Below, one piece after another: positions 8,915-15,658 of a stretch of 15,658 nt of DNA. The stretch's first letter is position 1. Every line of letters begins with the position of its first letter. A program made the position numbers and the translations under genes. The notes under the pieces are model-generated. The model did not search any database, was not told the DNA's origin, and saw only the letters and a program-made list of their open reading frames with translations. Source of the stretch: Paracamarosporium sp. OC-R06-R3 (lineage: Eukaryota; Ascomycota; Dothideomycetes; Pleosporales; Didymosphaeriaceae); contig JACVRA010000243.1 in the NCBI GenBank assembly GCA_019828545.1, forward strand, positions 83,590-99,247. The letters are read 5' to 3'.

Positions 8915-9201
8915 ATATGGTGTAAGGGACGGGGCCTGCAAACACCACCGACGCCTATCCCTGAAGGATGGCTTTTCTCTGAAGTCGCTGATGGATCGTC
9001 TGTCACCTCTCTCTACGTGGGGTGGGCGTTACAGCTACACCCCCACTCCTTCCATCACTCAAAGAACAGGATCGAGGCTGGTACCCATGAGTATTCATAT
9101 TTGTGAAGCTTTTTACTCTACAGTAATTAAGAAACACGTACGGGAAAGTGACCAGGGAAACGGCCAAGGCAGACGAGTCCAGAAGTGAGATATGTGCAAT
9201 C

Positions 9202-9882
9202 TCAGGGAGCTGACACCTCTCTACCGTCCACGAGAAGATCACGCGCAAACACATCGTTCTCCATGCTGATTTGGTGGTAATCGTCCTGTCTCATAACATT
9301 TAACAACCTTGCGAGGTCGGACTCTTCGATCTTGTCCACACATCCGTACGTGTTCCTTGTGTATCCAGGTGCATAAATGGAGTAGCACTCTTCGTAATGA
9401 TTCCGGCAGGTACCTTTGCAATCACTAGGATCAGCCGCTCCACGGCGATTACTCTGCAGCCGACTACCATTCTCGTACCGCGTGATGGAGAATTCTGAAT
9501 TTCCAGTGTTTTCTAGTCCGAAGTCGCAGACTATGGAGACGATAGGACCTCCGATACCATGGAGAACAGAGGGTATGCACTCCCGTACTTGGCGCTTAGG
9601 GTTTTCAGAAGCACTAGAGCTAGAAGTATACCCTTGGGGGTAGGTCGTGCCTGGATTCGTCGGCCGCTTTTGGTTCTTGACCTGCAGCAGGATCACTCCA
9701 ATATTCTCATCATTTGTTGGCTCACTTGTTGTCCCCCCGTAACATGGCAGCATAATGTCGAAGTAGGGTTGATTTTCTACTAGTTGCAGACCTACGCTAC
9801 GGCAGAGAAGCTTCTTGAGTGTTTCCCGAACTTTTCCGCGCGTCAAGTTAACTTTTCTGCGGTACATTTGAAGGAAATTCAT
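9202..9882 (-). CDS. Restriction-nuclease-like C-terminal module of the CR-type gene, downstream of an in-frame TGA
   Basis: This 226-residue segment is in the same frame as the NTPase part that ends at 9892; only TGA plus three codons separate them. Its first 25 residues are basic (YRRKVNLTRGKVRETLKKLL). A PD-(D/E)xK-like core follows: Asp in PYFDIMLP and, 25 residues later, a hydrophobic strand with Gln-x-Lys in GVILLQVKN. In fungal and oomycete CR-type proteins such a nuclease-like domain follows the NTPase and is thought to act on DNA. The remainder includes a Ser-rich insert and a Cys/Tyr-rich stretch (CRNHYEECYSIYAPGY). It ends at TGA 9202-9204. The Met at 9882 is internal to the family architecture, so a separate gene is unlikely. 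Read through, the full locus would be about 902 residues. Confidence 0.7.
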   Translation of the reverse strand: MNFLQMYRRKVNLTRGKVRETLKKLLCRSVGLQLVENQPYFDIMLPCYGGTTSEPTNDENIGVILLQVKNQKRPTNPGTTYPQGYTSSSSASENPKRQVRECIPSVLHGIGGPIVSIVCDFGLENTGNSEFSITRYENGSRLQSNRRGAADPSDCKGTCRNHYEECYSIYAPGYTRNTYGCVDKIEESDLARLLNVMRQDDYHQISMENDVFARDLLVDGREVSAP

Positions 9883-9891
9883 TTGTGCCCC

Positions 9892-9894
9892 TCA
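9892..9894 (-). other. In-frame TGA between NTPase and nuclease modules
   Basis: The minus strand reads ACA TGA GGG GCA CAA ATG. Both sides continue in one frame with family-like sequence, so the stop interrupts a formerly continuous protein at codon 673. A 45-bp GTAAAC...ATGAG intron that would remove it in frame can be drawn, but its GAG acceptor and lack of a clear branch site make it unlikely. Confidence 0.75.
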
Positions 9895-11974
9895 TGTCTC
9901 CTGAGGAAGCCCAAGAATATCTGGCCAGTGTTTACTAGCAAAAAGACTTTTCAAGAAGGTCTCTACGGTGAAAATGTACTCCTTGTATGGATCGGGTTTA
10001 AGCCAGATCTTAGCACGAGCAGTCGCCAGCAGAAGTTGCGCGTATAATTTGCCCGTGTGACCCTTGTATACCAAGGAAAGCGCTAACGTCTGAGTAAGGG
10101 TTCTAATGCTAGAACTCCATTTGCTGAATTCGGAATCGGTGATGAGCTCCAATGCGGCCAGGGCCACAATGGGCTCGGAAGCTATTATCGTTTCCATTAG
10201 GTTGCTTTTCGTGGCTATTGCTTTAATTATCCTTAAGTGCTGGTTGACTGAGGCTGCCACCAACTCTTTTCCGCTCGGAAGTCTCGGTTCTAGGTTCACG
10301 AGATACGATAACACTGCGACTACATGGTGTTGTTCTGTCGGCTCATAGGGTCCACGAACCTCAGCCGAATGCGCGCCTCCGAGTAGTTTGAGTTTTGCGA
10401 TGTTCAGCATCTGCTCAGTGTTATATGCCAGCCATAGGGCTCGTCCGTAGCGGGCCATATATTCTAATTTAGAGTATGACTCGATAGTTTCGTGAGTAGG
10501 GCGACTGTAAGCGTTGAGGTCTAGTCGAAAGTGTATGAATGCAGGAAACAATTTCAGGCACTGCTCTTTAACCGGCAAGTCACGAGCAAATCTAGCTGAT
10601 GGATCAGTAACGATGTTACCTGTCCAAGGTGACGGATCTGTAAGAAGAAGCATAGATGTCGGTGATTCTGTTGATATGAACAAGAACCAGATGGAGTATT
10701 GTTTCACACAACTTATGATCCGATTGAATGCGAAGTACCCATCAGGCGTGCTCCTCTCTTGTTGTTCGTTTGGGCCAGTATGGCCCCCGAGATTGAAGAG
10801 TCCGGCTGCTTCGTCGATTACAACCATCAAGCCTGGCTCGTTTTGATTCTTGCAAATGTTCAGCTTCGTTGTTATCCGATTGGCTAGTTGCTTGAGTTCC
10901 TCGATCCGAAAGCTTTTCTCTAATTCCATACGGATTTGAGAACCCCCATGCGCACGGAACGATTTCAGCCAATTTGCGTCTTTGATTATCATGTCGAGGA
11001 TTTCCTTGGCTTTCTGAGTCACAGATTTACAGAAGGCAATCCTTTGTTCTGAGCGTTTCCCCTTCAACGGGGACATACGATCACGCCAGTTAGCCGGGAA
11101 ACGGCTTAGGTCTTCGGAGTTCTCAACTGCAGCGGCAACTGATCTAGATATTAGAATACAGCAGCTAGCTAAACACATATCACCTACAAATATCCAGAGC
11201 CGCATACACAATCGCATATGTGATTGAATGGTTCCAAGTGACGGCGGTGAGACTTGTAAGAAACTCGTCTTGTCGCAGTGGACTTTTCTTCTTGGGAGAC
11301 GAAACTATCAACTCCCGGTGTCTGGGGAGCATCCTCTGTTGTATAAAATTGCGCACTTCAACATCACTTGGTGGATACGACCCATCATGGTCTTTCTTTC
11401 CGAGAGTGAATATAATCATGGGCCATTGCTCTCCGCAAGCGTCTGCGATCCTGGACTTGCCTGTGCCACTGCTTTGCACGGCAGTTATCGCTCTGGCATA
11501 ATGCTGAATGTCATATTCCTTTTCGCAATTACGAACGTACTCCTGAAAAGCCTCTAAGGATGGGCCTTTGACAGTAGCTCTCCAGGCTTCATAGAGAGGG
11601 GTATAGTCTCGTTCTGCAGAATCAGATCCGGGTTTTTGCGGTGGCAAATGAGAGACAGGTTCTTGCAAACTCTCAAGCAATGATAGCAATGCCTCCCAGA
11701 ACTCTTTCGCGCTTTCAAACCTTGCGAACTTAGCGAGTCTGTTGCCTAAGTGCAGGCTATATGTTTTCGCTAATTCATCGCTTGATTCGGGCTGATTATC
11801 GAAAATTGCGAGATGTGTCTGGAGTGCCTCTGACAGGGCTCGGTTTTCCCTTGCGTCCTTGGTGCTAAACAATTGTGACAGCAACGAATAAACTTCGGGA
11901 GCTTTGACTTGCAACAATTTCTGGCGATCCTCAAGACGTATTGTCCTGGAAAAGTACTCGAAGCATAGATCCAT
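9892..11974 (-). CDS. Crinkler/RHS-type (CR) P-loop NTPase, one intron, 672 aa before an in-frame TGA
   Basis: Exon 1 runs 11974-11208 and exon 2 runs 11143-9892 (stop included). Exon 1 has a helical N terminus, then a Walker A motif QSSGTGKS (residues 167-174, Lys173) and the family-typical GSYPPSDVEVRNF (198-210). Exon 2 has Walker B LMVVIDEAAG (361-370, Asp366-Glu367) and a sensor-like strand FLFISTES (409-416), then a long helical region. These motifs are characteristic of NTPases in fungal and oomycete CR (Crinkler-like) proteins, which are deployed as effectors or in intergenomic conflict and are expected to act in the nucleus. There is no signal peptide and no LxLFLAK-type header, so the N terminus may be reduced. 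The ATG context AAGATGG is good. The nuclease-like module normally fused to this domain continues in the same frame after TGA 9894-9892, so the locus is probably a recent pseudogene or yields an NTPase-only product. Confidence 0.85.
11144..11207 (-). other. Spliceosomal intron in the CR-type gene (64 bp)
   Basis: On the minus strand it starts GTATGCGG and ends TATCTAG, with TTCTAATA as branch site. The phase fits: exon 1 leaves two bases and exon 2 supplies one, joining SITYAI-V to SVAAAVENSEDL. A nearer GTAGGT donor (44 bp) gives the wrong frame. Confidence 0.85.
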
Positions 11975-12370
11975 CTTTATAGTCGCCCGGTGCTAGGATT
12001 GGCGATCGAGCGGCGGTGGGTAAGAGTAGACTTGCGCAGTTGTTACGAGTAACGATGCGGTCCGCCGAGAGTTACTGTTGAGGTCAGTGGAGCTAGAGGG
12101 AATAGCAGTACTACGCATACTCATCGGCGAGGGCCAGGTCGCAGTTTACGGTCGCAACAGCTCGAGCTTCGTCGCAGGTCTTGCGGTAGGCCTTCGAGTA
12201 AAAATTTAGAGCTGGTGACGTTGAGCATATCAAACTGGTACTCACCCGGCAGGCTTACCGACACGCGAGTTCGCGAGGGAATTTGGCGATTAGCGGGTGT
12301 GTGCCTTCTTGTCAAGGTGGGTTGACTCGTGGTGTTTAGGTGTGTTGGCAATGAAGTCGCCGGCGATGGG

Positions 12371-12389
12371 TACCGTACAATATACGGTA
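12371..12389. promoter_or_regulatory. Perfect 7-bp dyad, candidate zinc-cluster factor site
   Basis: TACCGTA and TACGGTA flank CAATA. The dyad contains CCG and CGG with nine bases between them, an arrangement compatible with Zn(II)2Cys6 dimer sites. It lies about 400 bp upstream of the CR-type ATG. No transcript evidence is available. Confidence 0.25.
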
Positions 12390-12451
12390 GAGCTGGCGCA
12401 CCCAAGCGCAAACGGACGCTCCTTCCATTGTAATTGTAGCCACATGAGGCA

Positions 12452-12459
12452 TGACGTCA
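12452..12459. promoter_or_regulatory. TGACGTCA palindrome, candidate bZIP (CRE/ATF-type) site
   Basis: This is an exact 8-bp CRE consensus, about 480 bp upstream of the CR-type ATG. It sits in a CpG-rich stretch, so chance occurrence is possible. Confidence 0.2.
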
Positions 12460-13622
12460 CGTATCGCGGCCTCAAGCACAGAAGTTACGGCTTCGAGCCC
12501 GAGTAGACCACTAAGTTCCCGCTCATAACAGGCAACTCATCGCATTTTCGCGCAGCCGGACGGTCGACAAAGTGAGAGTGGCGTGTGGATTGAGAAACGT
12601 ATCTAGTCTCACAGCCGGTCTCAGCTCGTGGGTGGACGCGCTTTTCAATAAAAGACAAGACGCGCATTTCTATTAGACGTGGTAGAATTACTAGGTGGAC
12701 GCATTGGGTGGCTCACTGGGAGCCCTGACATCATCGTCTTGGTAATAGTCTGGGAATTTTGATTCCGATTTCTGAACTTTGTACGTCCTGAATTTACGTT
12801 TCTGTATGTCCAATGGTTGGCGCTCGATCAGACTTCTCCTCGAAACCAAGAGGGAGCTGTATCTAGCTTCTCCAAGTTTCACTCGCACTAGCGGCTATAA
12901 TCTCTACGTTCAACTACTTTCTGCAGTTCGAAGACACAGCGTAAATCATTTCCTGCTTTTACTATTAAACGGATCTCTAGAGTTCATGAGAAGGGTCCAC
13001 ACCATTACAATACTAAGCTCTCAGATGCACCAGCTTCATTCCGCTCTTCGTCTACCATTGCCATTGAAACTATATCCTTTAAACACGATTGACCTATTCT
13101 GGTATTAATCCAGAGCTTAATAAATGTGGAGTTCTATGTGAAGTCGAGAACGACATGCACTTCAGCAGGTTTCTTTCGCTCGGATCTTGGAAGCAGACAA
13201 GTGAACAGATTGTCATTCTCTTTTCCATTGATCTGAATTTTGCCGTGAGTTCGTGTAGTTCTCTTTTGAAAGTCCTAGAGAGCATGAGGCCTACAGTAAA
13301 CCGCAAGCCATCGCTTTCCAAAAAAAATTGCTTGATGTTGTGACCGTTCGTGTGCTTGACCTGTCTAGTATTCCGAATGGCCTGCGAAAGTCTGTAACTT
13401 CCATGATGCTGTTTCAGCCTCCGATGCTTCGCATGACTAGTTGTTCAACCGTTGAATAAATGCACGCTAACCAATTGAGTTTAGAATAGCATTAGACAGA
13501 CACTCGACCGCCAATTTTGAAATACCACTGATCTCGCTGTGCGCTATATCTAGAGGACAAGCCGTTATGAGGTTCAGGCAGGTGCTCACTGAGCAAGCGG
13601 AGAAGGGTCAAGCGATAGACTC

Positions 13623-14524
13623 GTGGTAGCTGTCGCCCTCTCCTTGGTCACTTTCGCTCTAGTCTGTTGCGTCTCATCATGAGTGTTGAAGTCAAGGTTT
13701 AGCAAATCAATTTTGTTGGCAATGGGACACCTGCGTTCTCTTGTTGTCGTACCATCCCATCTACAAAGGCGAGAACCGGAAAACTTCTTTTGTCAATAGA
13801 AGTTCTATTCTCGAAGGCTTGGAGTGAGGGCGCCGTAGCTGTGATGATATTGGCGAAGCTACTACTATGCAGACAGAAGCCAAATGTAGTCATATTGCTT
13901 TTGTTTCCGTTCTTGCACGTTTGGCCCGCTAATATGAGGTAAAGGTCGTCAACGACAACCCACATCAAGGCCATTATGCGTGACATGAAGCAGTACACCT
14001 CCAAGCGCCACCCCCGGCAGATTCCTGTGGGCTACTGTGCCGCCAACTTCTTCGCCTTCAACGACTACTCGTGGTGCGACAAGGAAGATGACCTGCAGAC
14101 TTTCAAGGGCACAGACGTGGGACAAGAAAGCAGAGACGTACAAAAGCTCCACTAAATATACATGCTGACCTTAGAAAGTACTTCTGAGATGCCATAAGTG
14201 AACCTAGGCCATCTTCCTGTCTGAGCACGTCTGCCGAAAAGTTGACGCCCAATGAAGATTTCAAGCAGCTCAAGGCTTCGTACGCGAAAAATACTAACCC
14301 GAGCAGAATTGTGCCCGCCTGAGAGCGAAGACTGGCTGATTGGCTCCACGGCGCTCTTTGCTATGCCCGAGGGTGCGAAAAAGTACATGAATGAGGGCGC
14401 TGGTACTGGTCCTGGGCTTGAGGGCGATGAGTCGAGTCATTGGGCGGGTGAGTCGAGTACGAAGACTACGATAGGATCTGGTCAGTCTATGAGGACGCCG
14501 AATGAAAGCGCTGCATCTTCCTGA
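13623..14524 (+). pseudogene. GH72 beta-1,3-glucanosyltransferase (Gel/Gas family) pseudogene
   Basis: Fragments of a GPI-anchored cell-wall glucan remodelling enzyme lie in family order but in changing frames. They are a signal-peptide-like VVAVALSLVTFALVCC (from 13623), VK...FVGNGT (13691-13729), a damaged L-A-x-x-A-x-stop-Y-E-V where the catalytic GNE motif belongs (13912-13941), VVNDN (13945), HIKAIMRDMKQY and IPVGYCAA (13961 on), FFAFNDYSWCD, WDKKAETYKSS (14118 on), LTPNEDFKQL...TNPS (14242 on), and GAKKYMNEGAGTGPG (near the C-terminal tail) ending at 14524. Between GYCAA and FFAFND about 25 codons are missing. The segment with the second catalytic glutamate (SEYGC) is also deleted, and the Asn of GNE is lost. 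At least five frame changes plus stops rule out function. The well-kept GC-rich codons of 13961-14110 suggest fairly recent decay. Confidence 0.85.
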
Positions 14525-14701
14525 AGTCGATGGCGGTGTGTATGGGTTCTCATTGTTGTGCAGCGATGAAGTGTGCGTCGAGGCCGCAACGAAGGTTGAC
14601 GATTGTGCACTGTGGATGATAAACAGTTAAAGTTGCCGTTGCCTTTACCGTAAGCACGGAACGTCGCCAACACTAGGTGACAATTGAATGGGTGTTGGGC
14701 C
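14525..14701. other. Spacer between GH72 relic and right duplication arm
   Basis: No gene is seen. The first part may contain remains of the GH72 C-terminal GPI region, but no alignment is clear by eye. Confidence 0.3.
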
Positions 14702-15425
14702 TAACGTACATCCATCCGTACCGGAACAACCATCGTACCGGAACATCTTATCGGTACTTAGAATCTAGAACCAAATAACTCTGCCATCCTTGCCATCTTT
14801 GAAGTGAAACTCTCGGGTCACGAATTTTCACATCTCGTCATCCTGTTGAGACTTACCTACCAAAATATTACAGTCGTTCAAATGTCTCCTGCCATTGTTT
14901 ACAGAGGTATACTGTTGAAGCGAAATTAGCCACCGTTCCCTACCGGACGAACCTGCGTTTTCTATGAGATTGCTGAGTGTCAAATCGTTTCTCTAGTTAC
15001 CCAAGAACCCGAGTTCAGCCTCAAGAGGTCGATCCCGGCGATAAGACTGCCGTCAAGGCGCAAGTTATCCAAATCGCCACCCCATGTCGGTATCTCGGAT
15101 CTGACCATACCAATCAGATGGCTTATAGGTTACGGCACAAACCAGCTGACTAAAAAAATAAATCAGGTCATAAGCAGTTAGCCCAGTTCACCCCTCAAGC
15201 ATTCTCCGAAGCGTCTTAGCTGACAACCCTGTGTGCCGGAACAAGACCACGTGAATGGGCCATTTGTCCTTGAGTAAAAGCTTGGCGCCATCAATTAAGT
15301 CCGTGATTTAGATGACCTACGTACTCGAAACTGACTCTGAACTAACTTAATTAGATAGTTTCCTAATGGCCTAAGATTGTTAACACAATATCTATAATAT
15401 AAACATAATCTACATCTATAGGAAG
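14702..15425. repeat. Right arm of the decayed inverted duplication (3' flank of right TPR gene)
   Basis: This is the inverted counterpart of 1078-1739. The best block, 14702-14780, begins TAACGTACATCCATCC, contains CCGGAAC twice, and ends ACCAAATAACT. Weaker blocks are 14860-14892 and 15076-15115. No gene is seen within it. Confidence 0.8.
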
Positions 15426-15658
15426 TCACAAGCGTATATTCTCAAACTCAGCATGTAACTTATCGTCTACACGCTCTCCTTCCCATTGTTGCAAGACCGA
15501 TATAGAAGACGCTAAGTCAGGATGATTAGCTCTAAGCACTTTTTGGCGCCGTTGTACACACTCCTGCATCAGATCTATAGCCTGTATATTCTGGGCAAGT
15601 GATTTCCATGTAAAAGCTAGGTTGTGCATGCTGGTCAGCGTGGAAGGATGGTCTGCTC
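15426..15658 (-). CDS. TPR-repeat protein, C-terminal end, truncated by window edge
   Basis: The minus-strand frame is open from the window edge (ADHPSTLTSM) to TGA 15426-15428. It covers the end of one TPR unit (NLAFTWKSL), a divergent last unit (AIDLMQECVQRRQKVLRANH) and a tail ending FENIRL. It aligns residue for residue with the last 80 or so residues of the gene ending at 1077, including HPSTLTSM, NLAFTWKSL and RQKVLRA.HPDL.SS, at roughly half identity. The rest of the gene, probably more TPR units and a nucleotide-binding domain, lies outside. The Met at 15629 is internal, not a start. It is probably a second NLR-type receptor, paralogous to and convergent with the first. Confidence 0.9.
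   Translation of the reverse strand, partial: ADHPSTLTSMHNLAFTWKSLAQNIQAIDLMQECVQRRQKVLRANHPDLASSISVLQQWEGERVDDKLHAEFENIRL

Larger units (their letters stand above)
6577..9201. other. Long stretch without an identifiable gene; relics likely
   Basis: Many short overlapping frames occur on both strands, and none shows a known domain. Much of 7450-8650 is visibly richer in G+C and CpG than the flanks, which keeps chance frames open. Two spots look more protein-like than the rest and are listed separately (7078-7880 minus, 8690-8914 plus). A TA microsatellite lies at about 7436-7447. Bases from about 9000 to 9201 form the 3' flank of the CR-type gene. Confidence 0.4.
11975..13622. other. Stretch upstream of the CR-type gene without an identifiable gene
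   Basis: The minus strand holds a possible terminal exon at 12211-12111 (TAG at 12113-12111; NFYSKAYRKTCDEARAVA). It is preceded by a plausible 47-bp intron (12258-12212: GTAAGC donor, CTCAAC branch, CACCAG acceptor). The upstream exon is interrupted by TAA, so no gene model closes. Bases 12000-12660 are CpG-rich. Frames at 12691-12888 (-), 12779-13108 (+) and 13089-13343 (+) have no recognisable domain. Two palindromes are listed separately. Confidence 0.35.

Noticed and set aside
9895..9940. 45-bp intron that would remove the in-frame TGA of the CR-type gene
   Set aside because: It can be drawn in frame from a GTAAAC donor, but the acceptor would be GAG, no branch site is visible, and it would delete ordinary-looking protein sequence.
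9784..10348. Plus-strand frames opposite the CR-type gene
   Set aside because: They are antisense shadows of a long recognised coding frame; the same holds for 10514-10887 and 11220-11557.
11144..11187. Shorter 44-bp intron with GTAGGT donor in the CR-type gene
   Set aside because: It joins the exons in the wrong frame; the 64-bp GTATGC version fits.
13699..14152. Minus-strand frames of 101 and 67 codons
   Set aside because: They lie opposite the GH72 relic, whose plus-strand motifs are unmistakable.
1..15658. CRISPR arrays, tRNA, rRNA genes or telomere repeats
   Set aside because: None was seen; the only regular repeats are the coding TPR units.

Overview
The window looks like nuclear DNA of a filamentous ascomycete (Pezizomycotina). 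Two genes contain short GT-AG introns (54 and 64 bp) with CTAAT-type branch sites. The recognisable families are fungal: a kinesin-light-chain-like TPR array of the kind that ends fungal STAND/NLR receptors, a B-type cyclin, a Crinkler/RHS-type (CR) NTPase-nuclease protein, and a broken GH72 (Gel/Gas) beta-1,3-glucanosyltransferase. Gene density is low and relics are common, which suggests an accessory or subtelomere-like region. The class and species cannot be named from this sequence.

Layout. 1-1077 (+) is the C-terminal part of a TPR protein with seven near-identical 42-residue repeats and a divergent eighth. 1078-1739 is its 3' flank, which is homologous in inverted orientation to the 3' flank of a second TPR gene at the right edge. 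1846-2244 (-) is a small coiled-coil protein of unknown function. 3618-4781 (+) is a B-type cyclin gene with one intron. 4782-9201 holds small inverted repeats, a few weak open frames and a probable frame-decayed relic, with no gene I can identify. 9202-11974 (-) is a CR-type gene: a P-loop NTPase and a restriction-nuclease-like domain in the same reading frame, separated by one TGA. 11975-13622 has regulatory-looking palindromes and only weak coding hints. 13623-14524 (+) is a GH72 pseudogene carrying frameshifts, stops and deletions from signal peptide to C-terminal tail. 14702-15425 is the inverted copy of the left 3' flank, and 15426-15658 (-) is the C-terminal end of the second TPR gene.

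The two TPR genes point towards each other. Their 3' flanks stay collinear for about 660-720 bp past the stop codons, so the roughly 13 kb core lies between the arms of an old, decayed inverted duplication. The core mixes a probable effector or conflict protein (CR), a structurally odd cyclin and a dead cell-wall enzyme. With NLR-type repeats at both ends this looks like a fast-evolving immunity/effector neighbourhood. That joint reading is inference; nothing in the sequence shows that the genes act in one pathway.
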